Shown piece after piece: positions 44,458 to 55,041 of a DNA stretch of 64,000 nucleotides. The DNA is from Hymenopus coronatus. Lineage: Eukaryota; Arthropoda; Insecta; Mantodea; Hymenopodidae. Where the stretch lies: contig CM060899.1 of NCBI GenBank assembly GCA_030762935.1, positions 66,638,501 to 66,702,500 of the forward strand, read 5' to 3'. Position 1 is the stretch's first letter. Each line of letters starts with the position of its first letter. The position numbers and the translations under genes are program-made. Below the pieces are notes generated by a model. It searched no databases and was not told the DNA's origin. It worked only from the letters and a program-made list of their open reading frames with translations.

Positions 44458-44674
44458 ACTTTTTACGTTCTCTAGCACGTATGTACAATGCACATACAGA
44501 TAGAGAAGGCATTGTATTGCACCCAAAAATTTGGTAACGAGATTTTACCGAAATATATGTTTTAGGGCTCCCTGTAAAAAATAAAACTTTTAGAAAAATG
44601 TTCGTGATGAGTGTGGACAGCATAACTCAAAAACTACCCTTTACATGGAATATTTTTCGAACATTTTGGTTTAT
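44458..44674 (-). mobile_element. HINE-like repeat, 3' part with deletion
   Basis: CTTTTTACGTTCTCTAGCACG through CACCCAAAAATTTGG to AAAACTACCCTTTACATGG, then directly into a plus-strand copy. Confidence 0.85.
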
Positions 44675-45517
44675 TAAAAATCTGATGTGTTCCATTCACA
44701 TAAATATCTCCACAAGTCTGCAACAAATTATTGTTAAAAAGCTTATTCTTCTATTTACTTCATGGTAATTGAGAAAAAAACAGCAGAAACAGTCTTATTA
44801 GTTGCTCCCTTGTAAGTAGAAGCGAAATAAGGGTGTACCATAGGTAAAAGAGAAAGTCAAAATTTAGCTTCTATGTGACTAAAGCTCCTTTGCATGGACA
44901 GGAGTTGACACATTCCTGTATGAGAAAAGTATAAGTTTTTCAAAGCTGAAACTAAAAAGAAGGAATATTTAAAAAACGATCAACTCCACGAAAAAATGTA
45001 CATAACATAAAGTATGTATTTAAAGTGTGGTAAGTTTTTGTCCATCTCTTACGGTTTAGCAGTTATGTAAAATTCCATAAAGTTCATCCAGAATAAACTA
45101 GTCTTCAGAGGCTATTCCCAGAAATTTCAAGATATACATTTTATTTGTCACATAAATATCTATAATATACGATACATTTAATTAAAATCGTTTGAGCCAG
45201 TTTTGAGTGAATCAAAATTTTCGAAAAATGTTCCATGTAAAGGGTATTTGGAGGTGGGGGGATGGTTTTGAAAATCTTCGTGTCGCATCCTTGGAAGACG
45301 CTAAATTTTGGTATTTAACGGTCTTTTAGTTTATGCTGTCCACAGACACACACATACACACACAGACACACACGGTCCTTTTCCAAAAATGCTTATTTTG
45401 GATTCAGGGGGACCCAAAACATGTATTTCTGGTGAAATTTCGGTATGGAATTTTTGGGTGGAATGCAATACGTTCTTTACACACTATGTGCATAGTACGT
45501 GAAGGGAAAGTAAAAAA
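44675..45517 (+). mobile_element. HINE-like repeat, near full length
   Basis: From AAAAATCTGATGTGTTCC to GTGAAGGGAAAGTAAAAAA. The CA tract is at 45341-45373. Confidence 0.93.
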
Positions 45518-46182
45518 TCTAACTTTGGCATTCCCAAACATTTTTAAAACACTTGTGGATTTATTTTATTTGCGTTATTTTCATTATGAAAGAAGACTTA
45601 AAGCTTTACGTGAATACTCACAAACATACGATAGCTAATTATGACCATCTTTTCTTAGAAACGGAAGAGTTCTTGTACGGAAACCACAAGCAAATGGAAA
45701 GGATCACCTTAACATAAAATTACATTTACTACTATAAAAAGTACATAAAATTTATTACCAGTGTCCAAAGAATGCTGCTATTTTGGGAACGTCTAATTTT
45801 CTAGAAAGCATTTACAAGTGTTCGAGGAAAAACTTTCTTTCCGTTCTTTTGTGGCCGTCTTTCATTCTTTTCGTCACTTATTTCTGCGCCACAGCACGCC
45901 CTCACCAAGTATGGAATTTATGGGGTCGCAATTTCCTGTTTTTTTAAATAATTTATATAAAAGCTTTCCTATTTTCTCCCTCTGGTGGGCTGCCTCTCTG
46001 GTTATCTCAACCGGACTTCTGCTCTGTACCATATGCCATTAGTTCTCAACCCTTTTATCTGGAGCTTGGTGTAAACCACCGAGAAATAAGTGAAGTTCTA
46101 GAGCTGTATTATGATACCACTAGCTGCGATTCTGTGTGACTAGCATTTTAAACTCCAGGTTAAATTAATTTCACTTAGCCCT
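45518..46182. other. Unassigned stretch
   Basis: No repeat recognised. A 74-codon plus-strand open frame at 45818-46042 is Phe/Ser-rich with no motif. Confidence 0.45.
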
Positions 46183-46725
46183 ATTTTTACTTTCCCTATA
46201 CGTACTATGTAGATATTGTATAGAGAAGGTATTGTAATACACCCAAAAATCCAATACCCGCATTTCACCAGAAATACATGTTTTAGGACACCTTGAATAC
46301 AAAAAAAAAGAAGCATTTTTAGAAAAATGTCCGTGTGAGTCTGTGGACAGAATAGCTAAAATAGAAAAGACCGTTAAATACCAAACTTGGTATTTAAATT
46401 TAGTATCTTCTAGGGATATGACACGAAGATTTTAGAAAACCCCCCCACTCAAACTACCCTTTACATGGAACTTTTTTCCTAAAATTTTGATTTTCTGAAA
46501 AATGGCTCTAACGATTTTGATTAAAATGTAGCATATTAAAGATATTTTGATGACAAATAAAATGTATACCTTGAGTTTTATGCAAATAGCTTCTGAAGAC
46601 TACTTTATTCAGGATGAATTTTGCGGAGTTTTGCATAACTGCTAAACCGTAAGAGATAGACAAAGATTTACCTCACAAAAAATGTAGAGCATGATAAAAC
46701 ACACAATTTATGCTATATACATTTT
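46183..46725 (-). mobile_element. HINE-like repeat, 3' part
   Basis: From TTTTACTTTCCCTATACGTACTATG (palindrome) to the middle of the element, ending GCTATATACATTTTTTTC at a junction with a plus-strand piece. Confidence 0.9.
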
Positions 46726-46887
46726 TTTCACACACACAAACACCAACGGATCTTTTCCAAAAATGCGTTTTTTTGATTCAGGGGACCGAAAACATGTATT
46801 CCGGTGAAATCTCAGATTCAAATTTTTGGGTGGAATACAATATTTCCTCTATGGATTATGTACATAGTACGTATAGAGAAAGTAAAC
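46726..46887 (+). mobile_element. HINE-like repeat, 3' fragment
   Basis: Plus-strand CA tract through palindrome (ATGGATTATGTACATAGTACG) to GTATAGAGAAAGTAAA, in inverted contact with the preceding piece. Confidence 0.88.
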
Positions 46888-46902
46888 ATAGCCTTTGTAT
46901 TT

Positions 46903-47700
46903 TTACGTTCTCTAAATCGCATGTACAATGTACATAGTGGATGGAGAAGGTATTGTATTCCACCCAAAAATTCTATGTCGAGATTTCACCGGAAATACAT
47001 GTTTTGGGGTCTCCTGAGTCCGAAGAAAGCATTTTTAGAGAAAGGTCCATGTGTGTGTGTGTATGTACAGCATAGCTCAAAAACGAAAGGACCGTTAAAT
47101 ACAAAACTTTATATTTAGGTGTATATCTTCAAATAGTTTGACACGAAGATTTCCCAGAAAATCCCCCCACCACAAACTACCCATTACATGGAAGATTTTC
47201 GAAAAAAATTATTTTCTCAAAAATGTCTCTAACGATTTTGATTAAAGTCCTATAACATTAAAGATATTTACATGACAAATTAAATGTACATCTTGTATTT
47301 TCTGGGAATAACCTCTGAAGACCTTTATTCGGGATGAATTTTGCCGAATTGTGCTTAATGCTAAAACGTAAGAGACAGACAGAAACTTACACAAATAATG
47401 TAGATCTCGTCAAAACAGACAATTTATGTTCTTTACTTTTTATTGTGTAGGTAACCGTTTCCGAGATATTCCTTTTTATTGGTTTCAATTGTGAAGTATT
47501 TACGCTTTTTTCATACAGGATGTTTTCTTTTGTTCTACTCCTGGCTAAGCAAAGAAGCGATTTTAAATGACAATTACATAACGATAGGTTTGACTATCCC
47601 TTTATCCTAGTGAATTTCCGTAAATAAGAATAATAAGAACATTCTGGTGATATTTATCTCGATTAGATTTGGGTAGAAAGAAGAATAATCTGTTGTGAGA
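46903..47700 (-). mobile_element. HINE-like repeat, diverged, 5' end lost
   Basis: From TTTTACGTTCTCTAAATCGC to GATTAGATTTGGGTAGAAAG; the 5' terminus is unrecognisable. The body is of the diverged subfamily. Confidence 0.85.
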
Positions 47701-48160
47701 AGTTTGTTTGTAGAGCAGCTAGAGAAGTGTTTACTCTTTAAAGACCAAAGCCTTCAGTTTCTACTTACCAGTGAAGTAACTTACAATTTACCTACTCCAG
47801 TGAATGAGAAACAGCTTATTTTCCTCTTGAAGGTTGTGAATTACTTATATTGCGCTAAATGTTCTACCACTGTGGGAAGAACACATTGGTTTCTCTCCTT
47901 CAACCCTTATGGAGTTCATGAAGCTCCTGGACACACAATTAATTGATGGATACCTTTGAGTGCAAGTGTAAAGCGAGAATCGATCGATCACACAATTAAC
48001 CCTCAGAAGGGTCGCGAGGTTTATAAGGAAGAAGGGTGCCGTGTTTGCGCTCAGCATACTTACTTTGATTGGGTATGAATCCCCCAGTTTGTTTTACTTT
48101 TTTCAAAGTGTTTTACACATCGATGCTTCATAGTTTCAAAGAGAGTTTCATACTGAATAA
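47701..48160. other. Unassigned stretch
   Basis: An 83-codon plus-strand frame (47695-47946) starts in the preceding repeat and has no recognised domain. CACACAATTAA occurs twice (near 47932 and 47989), possibly a small duplication. Confidence 0.4.
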
Positions 48161-48455
48161 AATGTGATGTGTTCCATTCACATGACTTTCTCTATATCTC
48201 TGTAACAAACCATATTCTTCTATCTTCTTCATACTGCTTGAGATAAATCCTAGAAAAAACCATATTATTACTTAGCTTCTTATAAATATAAGAGAAATAA
48301 GGGATTACACTAGGCTAAATCCACAGTCAAATGTTTTTAAATCTTTTAAAATGTGGTTTCTTTGCGAGAAGTTGACGAGTTCCCCTATAAGAAACATTTT
48401 AAGTATTTTAAAACTGATACCAATAACAAGGAATATCTCAAAAACGGTCAAATCA
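48161..48455 (+). mobile_element. HINE-like repeat, 5' part with deletions
   Basis: From TGTGATGTGTTCCATTCACATGAC to AAGGAATATCTCAAAAACGG; truncated by the next copy. Confidence 0.85.
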
Positions 48456-48461
48456 ACTAAA

Positions 48462-49277
48462 AAAAAATCTGATGTGTACCAATCACATGACTTTCTCTAT
48501 ATCTCTGCAACAAATTATTGTTAAAAAGCTTATGCTTCTGTTTACTTCCTGCTACTCGAGAACAAAAAAGCAAAAATAGTCTTATTACTTGTTTCCTTGT
48601 AAGTAGAAGCGAAATAAGGGACTACTATAGCATAAAGTGATAGTCAAAAGCTGAAATAGTTCATAGCTGAAACCAAAAATAATGAATATCTCAAAAACGA
48701 TATACTCCACGAAAAAAATGTATATAACATAAATTGTGTGTTTTAACGTGCTCTACATTTCATGTGTGACAAATTTTTGTCCATCTCTTATGGTTTAGCA
48801 GTGACGAAAAATTCCGTAAATTTGATCCAGAATGAAGTAGTCTTCAGAGGCTATTCCCAGAAAATTCAAGATATAAATTTTATCTGTCAAGTAAATATCT
48901 TTAATATATGATATTTTAATCAAAATCGTTAGAGCCATTTTTTAGAAAATCAAAATTTCCGAAAAAAGTTCCATGTAAAGGTTAGTTTAGGGTGTTTTTT
49001 TTTTCTCAAAATCTTCGCGTCGCATCCCTGGAAGATACTAAACTTAAATACAAAGTTTGATATTTTACCGACTTTTCGTTTTTGAGTTATCATGTTCACA
49101 GACACACGGACACACGAACACACGAACACACACACACACACACACACACACGTGGACCTTTTTAGGAAAGGTCCCCTAAAACATATATTTCCGGTGAAAT
49201 CTCGGTATCGAATTTTTGGGTGGAGTGCAATACCTTCTCTATACACTATGCACGTAGTGAGTGTAGAGAAAGTAAAA
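48462..49277 (+). mobile_element. HINE-like repeat, near full length
   Basis: From AAAAAAATCTGATGTGTACC to GTGTAGAGAAAGTAAAAA. The CA tract is expanded (49097-49152). The terminal A5 is shared with the next copy. Confidence 0.95.
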
Positions 49278-50175
49278 ATCTGATGTGGTGCACTCACATG
49301 ACTTTCTCTAGCTACTCTACAAACAAACGTCTTAAAAAGATAATTCTTCTTTCAAAACCATGCTAATCGAGATAAACATTAGCAGAATTTTGTTACTTAG
49401 TTCCTTATAAGTAGACTGGAACTAAGGGAATGCACTAGGCTTAAGTGATAGTAAAGTGTTTTAAAAGCTGTCGTTATGCGATTGTCATTGCAAATCGCCT
49501 CTTTGCTTGGCCAGGTGTAGCACAAAAGAAAAACGAACACTCCCGTCTGTGAAAAGTATAAGTACTTCACAACTGAAACTAATAACAAGGAATACCTCTA
49601 AAACGGTAAGTTCCACGAAAATAATATATGTGACATAACTTGTGTATTTTACTGAGATCTCCATTTTTTGTAGAGTAAGTTTATTTCTATCTCTTACGGT
49701 TTACTAGTTATTCTAAATTAAGCAAAATTCATCCAGAATAAACAGGTCTTTAGAAGCTATTCCCAGAAAATTAAAGATATACATTTTATTTGTGATAGAA
49801 ATGGCTTTAATATGTGATATTTGAATCAAAATTGTTAGAGCCATTTTTAAGAAAAGCAAACATTTCGAAAATTTTTCCATGTAAAGGGTGGTTGGGGGTG
49901 GGTGGATTTTCTTGAAAACCTTCGTGTCGCATCCTTGGAAGATACCAAACTTAAATACCAAGTTTGGTATTTAACCGTCTTTTCGTTTTTGAGCTACGCT
50001 GTCCACAGACACACACACACATAAACACGGACATTTCTATAAAAATGCTTTATTTTGGATTCAGGGGATCCTAAAACATGTATTTTCGGCGAAATCCCGG
50101 TATCGAATTTTTGGGTGGAATACAATATTTCCTCTATACACTATGTACATAGTACACGTAGAGAAAGTAAAAATG
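49278..50175 (+). mobile_element. HINE-like repeat, near full length, diverged 5' body
   Basis: TCTGATGTGGTGCACTCACATGAC to GTAGAGAAAGTAAAAATG. It closely resembles 39427-40317 in its first 300 bp (CGAACACTCCCGTCTGTG). Confidence 0.95.
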
Positions 50176-50525
50176 TATATGACATAAGTTGTGTGTTTTA
50201 TCCCATCTACATTTTCTGTTTACCAGTTATACAACAATCAATAAAGATCGCCCAGAATAAAGAGGTCTTTACAGGCTATTGCCAAAAAATTCAAAATATA
50301 CATTTTAGCCCGCCTGGGTAGTGTGTGGTAGTTTGTCTGCTTCACATTAAAAAGGTCTTGAGTTCGAATCTTACTTAGGGTGAGTTACCCGGATAAGGTT
50401 TTTTTTCGGGGTTTTCTCTTATCCTGAGAAGACAAATGTCGAATAACTTTAAGCTCCATGGACCCCGAGATCATTTGAGCATCATTTCACCAAAGTCATG
50501 TGAATGGAACACATCAGATTTTTAA
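50176..50525. mobile_element. HINE-like scraps flanking a SINE
   Basis: 50176-50310 is a plus-strand central fragment (ATGACATAAGTTGTGTGTTTT...AAAATATACATTTTA). 50496-50525 is a minus-strand 5' terminus (AAGTCATGTGAATGGAACACATCAGA). The SINE lies between. Confidence 0.8.
50311..50495 (+). mobile_element. tRNA-derived SINE (family S3), 3'-truncated copy
   Basis: A box GTGTGTGGTAGTTTGTCTGC (one base short of the other copies), B box GAGTTCGAATCTTAC, GTGAGTTACCCGGATAAGG, CTTATCCTGAGAAGAC and CATGGACCCCGAGATCATTTG. It ends at TTTCACCA without the TTAAAGGACGTTAA tail. Confidence 0.85.
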
Positions 50526-51218
50526 TTTTGGTCAAATGTGTCTAATGCGGACCTTAAAATATTGAGGATCTAAAATTAAGAACAATATCGATGATGATAT
50601 TTTGACCCAGTTTCAGCTGACTTACTCCCTGTAAGCATTTTATAGCCCATTTTTGCACTCTCTTCTGTTCCCCTTCTTTTGTTTTCTCTCTTTGAAGCTG
50701 TCGGAACTACGTACGCACCTTTACGCATGCCATCCACGCAGTGACGTAAATAACTAGGTGGCGTTTTCTCGCCGGACAGCTATATAACCTTTTCCAAGTT
50801 TACGTCATTCTCACATGACGAGTAAAAGTAGATTTTATCCTCTTCAATCCCTGTCCTGTATGAAAACATCTTCAGAGACCTTCTCTTCCTGGTCTGCAAA
50901 CCTATTGTTAAAAACCGTTATTCTTTTATCGCTACCATGCTAATCGAGATCTGCAGAGAGACCCCATCAACTAGTCAACGTAGCAATCAAAGAAGAGGTA
51001 CCAGAAGTTAAGATCTACATTGTGGCGGGAGTTATTGTTTGTTATTGTTTGGAGGGGAATAAGGTAACGGGCTGGATTACTGGCTAGCTAAGGAACTGTG
51101 TGATGGTCTCAGGGTGTGCGGGAGAAACCTAAATGAAACTCTGCTACTGGTTTCTAAGCGCCCTCTACTTTCCCGCATGTAATGTTTCACTTTTCCCCTG
51201 GCCGTCCAAAGTGCAAGT
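50526..51218. other. Unassigned stretch
   Basis: Mixed-composition DNA. A short HINE-like scrap is visible near 50905-50950 (CTATTGTTAAAAACCG...GCTAATCGAGAT). No gene recognised. Confidence 0.45.
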
Positions 51219-51224
51219 AGGTCA

Positions 51225-51482
51225 GTGTTGGGGCCATTATTGTTTATTATTTATATCAATGATATTAAAAATCCTGAGAATACTTCGGTGGTAACTTATG
51301 CAGACGATACCTCAGCTGTACGTTGGAATAAAACAGTAAAAGGATTAAATACAACACTGAATAAAACCACCCGTTGTCTGCTAAACTACTTTAAATCAAT
51401 AAATCTACAATGCAACAAGCAAAAAACTAAAATAATGCAATTCAATAAAAATAATGATAGAGCATTACTAGTAGACAGTTAT
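51225..51482 (+). pseudogene. LINE reverse transcriptase fragment with YADD
   Basis: Motif B end LGPLLFIIYINDI, catalytic motif C YADD at residues 25-28 of the frame (TYADDTSAV), and the thumb QCNKQKTKIMQFNK. It is cut by the Penelope insertion after LVDSY. The rest of the visible open frame beyond 51482 is Penelope DNA. Confidence 0.9.
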
Positions 51483-52640
51483 AGTATATGCGTAAGCTTT
51501 CACGGCCGGTGTCCATGGTTTTAAAATATTCGGGCTGTTTTGCCGTGGTCTGTATGTTAAAATATGTTCAGTTAAAATATTTCTACCTAACGTTTCGTCC
51601 CTGTCTGTGGGGGACATCTTCAGAGGCACTGCACTCACGTCGCTAACTCGGAAAGAATTACATCAGTGCGGGTTACAGCCAGTATATATACTCGGGCACT
51701 GGTGGGCGGGGTCAAGAGGACAGGTTCTGGTTTGTTTATTTGGCCTGGAGGTTGCGGAGCTGGGAAAGTATAGGGAACCAGGTAGAGTTTAATTTAAGTC
51801 CTTCGTCTTTGTTGAAGTTGTTGGTGTTCTTATAAATCTCAATGGCTTCTCTGTATAAACGGGGAAAATAATTTTTAGTCGTAGCTATAACCTCTACCTT
51901 ATCATATTGCATACGGTGGTCATCCAAAGATAAAACATGTTGTGCCACGGCTGATTTTTCTGTTTGTCCGAGGCGGCAGTTTCTTTTATGTTCTGTAATG
52001 CGTGTGTTAATGCTACGCTTTGTAGTGCCGATGTAAACTTGGCCACATGTGCACGGGATTTTGTAAACACCAGATTTTGAAAGTGGATCGAGTCGGTTTT
52101 TAGCTGATTTGAGGTACTGTTTTATTTTAGTTGTCGGCATGTATATAGGTTTCACGTGTTGTTTCTCTAAAATACTGCCGATACGATCAGTTATGTTTTT
52201 TATATATGGCAAGAATACTTTATTTTTATATGTCGGTGCCTCCCTAGGTCTGGTGTTGATCTTTCTGGGACGTATTGCTCGATCGATATCCTTTTTAGTG
52301 TACCCATTATACAGTAGCGTCTTTTGTAGATATTTTAATTCTTGTGGTAAATGTTCCGGATCACAGATTCCTTTAGCTCGTTCCACTAGTGTTTTGATTA
52401 CGCTTCTTTTCTGTTTGGGATGATGGTTGGATTGTTTACTAAGATATCGGTCCGTATGGGTTGGTTTTCTGTACACTGCACACGTGAATCTTCCGTCGTT
52501 TTTCCTAGTTATCAATACATCGAGAAAAGCAATCTGACCGTCGGACTCTAATTCTTTTGTAAATTGGATGTTTGCGTGTTGGCTGTTCAGGTGATCTAGG
52601 AATTTTTGGAGTTCAGCTTCTCCGTGAGGCCATATAGCGA
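51483..52640 (-). mobile_element. Penelope-like element, 5'-truncated
   Basis: Flanked by a 10-bp direct repeat AGACAGTTAT (51473-51482 and 52641-52650), read as the target duplication. On the minus strand it encodes the RT thumb and a GIY-YIG endonuclease, followed by a non-coding 3' region containing GGACGAAACGTTAG. Penelope-like elements use a reverse transcriptase related to telomerase with a C-terminal GIY-YIG nuclease. This copy lacks the catalytic RT core. Confidence 0.93.
51591..51623 (-). ncRNA. Candidate degenerate hammerhead ribozyme of Penelope
   Basis: On the minus strand CTGAAGA (core CUGANGA) is followed by TGTCCC...GGGAC, which can form a stem II of five pairs with one extra U, and then GAAAC (core GAAA). 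This order is the hammerhead core arrangement known from the terminal repeats of Penelope-like elements. Stem III and the cleavage site are not clearly paired, so activity is doubtful. Confidence 0.45.
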
Positions 52641-52643
52641 AGA
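51736..52643 (-). pseudogene. Penelope RT thumb and GIY-YIG endonuclease
   Basis: The open frame spans 359 codons up to 52815, but its first ~58 residues come from the host LINE read backwards. The Penelope part starts at FAIWPHG, the segment right after the RT catalytic motif, then IAFLDVLITRK and YRKPTHTDRYL of the thumb. GIY-YIG: GVY at 249-251, IPCTCGQ, YIG at 261-263, catalytic-type Arg272 before EH, and Glu323 in YREAIEIYK. It ends with STWFPIL and a stop. This part is intact, which suggests a fairly recent insertion. Without the RT core it cannot move itself. Confidence 0.93.
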
Positions 52644-52650
52644 CAGTTAT

Positions 52651-53176
52651 GTTTTCTGAAGTTAAGATGCGCAAATGTTTAGGTCTTCTTGTTGATAATA
52701 AGCTAACATGGGCTGAGCACATCAAACACTTATGTGGGAAAATTAGTAAAACAGTATACCTACTTAGATACTTCAGCAATTGTAGTAATAGTAATATATT
52801 GAAACTAATATACAATGGATGTTTTTATCCCCACACACTCTATGGGATTGAAATTTGGGGTACTGCTGCAAAAGCACATTTGGATAAATTGCTTATATAC
52901 CAGAAAAAATGTATAAGAATAACTTTTAACTTACAAGTAAGGAAATCGTGTAATGAAACTTTTATACAAAACAAATTTCTTACCATCTACTCTCTCTATG
53001 TACTCAATGCAATAATGTATGTAATAGACAAGCTCAAACCAATTAAAAACAACCACATGCATAATCACTATACAAGAGGTAACATGGACTACTTTAGGCA
53101 TAGCGTGAATAAAAGTGTATCTCTAAAAGATATACATATTTCTGGAATTACACTGTATAACAAACTACCACCGTAG
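52651..53176 (+). pseudogene. LINE reverse transcriptase C-terminal region
   Basis: The frame reads KCLGLLVDNKLTWAEHI, then YGIEIWGTAA, the basic YQKKCIRI, the NHYTRGN motif and LYNKLPP-stop. This is the typical jockey/CR1 post-RT region. Relative to the upstream part, the frame is shifted by one base across the Penelope insertion, so the gene was already or later broken. Confidence 0.88.
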
Positions 53177-53352
53177 CAGATGTTTTTAAACAAATATTTG
53201 AAAGGAAGTTAAGGATGTATCTTATAAATAAATGTTTATACAATTTAAAGGAACTCTGAAACTAATTAATGTTAATCTAAATATTGTAAATGTAAACATG
53301 TAAGTGTATAATCTTGATAAGTCCAAAATCATGTGTATGATAAACTGGATGA

Positions 53353-53371
53353 AATAATAATAATAATAATT
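53353..53371. repeat. (AAT)n tail of LINE
   Basis: Short TAA/AAT repeat at the LINE 3' end, as in LINE families that end in a simple repeat instead of poly(A). Confidence 0.85.
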
Positions 53372-53866
53372 ATTTCCCTGTGAACAAACTTTTTCACATC
53401 GTGGACTAGTAACTTCTCTTTTCACTATGAGCTATGACTAGACGTGGGTTCACTACACGGTGTCAGACATGAGTGTCTTTCCCGAAGCTCCCGCGGCTAG
53501 TCTATTCGCCGTCCCTTTTCTAGGATTTGTCTAGACTTTTGCTATCTTCGTCGTTTTCATTGATTCTCATGATTTCAGACGCCACGTTATGTCCTTACTG
53601 CTATTAACGTTTAACGCGCCTGATTGCACTTTCTGTGTGTAGTGGAGCGTGAAGTTTGTTTGGGGTTTTTCCCTTCATTGTTCATGGCAGAGTTTCTGCA
53701 TATCAGCTCCTTTTGTTCACTAGCTTTGCTTTACACCTTTGCTTTCTGGACTCACGATCTTTCATGTTTCGAAGCGATTTTATTTCATGCTTCTTTTCCC
53801 TTTTAATATTGCTAGCATTGTTTAAATAGATTTGATACTGTTTTAATTCTGATTGTATTCTGTTTA
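53372..53866. other. Unassigned stretch
   Basis: Mixed composition, no recognised repeat. A 60-codon plus-strand open frame has no motif. Confidence 0.45.
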
Positions 53867-54742
53867 TTATTGCTCTCTCTATACAAACTTTGTACATAGT
53901 GTATAGAGAAGGTATTGCACTCCACCAAAAAATTCGATAGCGAGATTTCACCGGAAATATATGTTTTAGGGTCCCCTTTATCTAAAAAAAGTATTTTCAG
54001 AAAAAGGTCCGTGTGTGTCCGTGTGTTCGTGTGTCTGTGAACACGATAACTCAAAAACGAAAAGTCGGTAAAATACCAAACTTGGTAGTTAAGTTTAGAA
54101 TCTTCCTGGGAGGCGACACGAAGATTTTGAGAAAAATTCCCCCACCCCAAATTACCCTTTACATGGAACTTTTTTCAAAAATTTTGATTTTCTAAAAATG
54201 GCTCTAACGATTTTGATTAAAATATCGTATATTAAAGATATTTACCCTACATATAAAATGTATATTTTTAATTTTCTGGGAATAGCCTCTGAAGCCTACT
54301 TTATCCTGAGTGAATTTTCCGTAATTTTGTATAACTGCTAAACCGTAAGACATAGATAAAAACTTTTCCACACAAATAATGTAGAGCACATTAAAACACA
54401 CAATTTATGTTGTATACATTTTTTTCTTGGAGTTGATCGTTTTTGAGATATTCCTTGTTTTTGTTTTCAGGGTCGAAAATCTTAACTTTTCTCATATAGG
54501 AATTTGTCAACTCATGTCCATACAAACAAAGGAACTTCAGTCACATAGTAACCAGCTTCTGACTATCGCTTTAAACTATGCTACTCCCTTATTTCCTTTC
54601 TACCTACAAGGAAGAAGGTAATAACATTATTTCTGCTAATTTTTCTCGATTAGCATGAAGTATATAGAAGTATAAGCTTTTTAACAATAATTTGTTGCAG
54701 GGATATAGAGAAAGTCATGTGAATGGTACATATAAGGTTTTT
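53867..54742 (-). mobile_element. HINE-like repeat, near full length
   Basis: From TATTGCTCTCTCTATACAAAC (partly degraded palindrome end) to GAATGGTACATATAAGGTTTTTT. Confidence 0.93.
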
Positions 54743-54884
54743 TTGTTTCTTTTCCCAACTTTCTTTGTTTATTCGCGTTATTTTTCTTTCTTGTTTATTT
54801 AATTTATTATATTTCATTCGTTTTTCCTGATGTTTTATAATTACGTAACTCTTATTTGTCTGTCTAGTTTTATCACTTCAACAT

Positions 54885-55041
54885 CTATGTCATGATAGAA
54901 AGGAACAACTGAAGGCAGTAACCGCACTGGAGAGATGGACTGACGGAAACGAACTACAAATAAATAAAGAGAAAACCAAACATATGATATTTAGAAAAGG
55001 AGGCAAGACATCTCAGAAGGACAAAATCTACTTGAAGAATG
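54885..55041 (+). pseudogene. LINE reverse transcriptase thumb fragment
   Basis: The frame reads EQLKAVTALERWTDGNELQI and NKEKTKHMIFRKGGKTS, a typical LINE RT thumb motif (LxINxxKTKxM). It ends at KIYLKN where a HINE-like copy begins. The last ~60 bp recurs at 55887-55948. Confidence 0.8.

Larger units (their letters stand above)
51219..53371 (+). mobile_element. Second jockey/CR1-like LINE, split by a Penelope element
   Basis: 5'-truncated just before RT motif B (QGSVLGPLL context). It runs through the catalytic YADD and the C-terminal region (52651-53176), and ends in an (AAT)n tail at 53353-53371. The tail type differs from the poly(A) of the first LINE, suggesting a different family. It is interrupted at 51483-52640. 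Confidence 0.88.

Noticed and set aside
52644..52815. N-terminal extension of the Penelope protein (about 58 residues)
   Set aside because: It is the reverse strand of the host LINE beyond the 10-bp target duplication, so not part of the Penelope protein.
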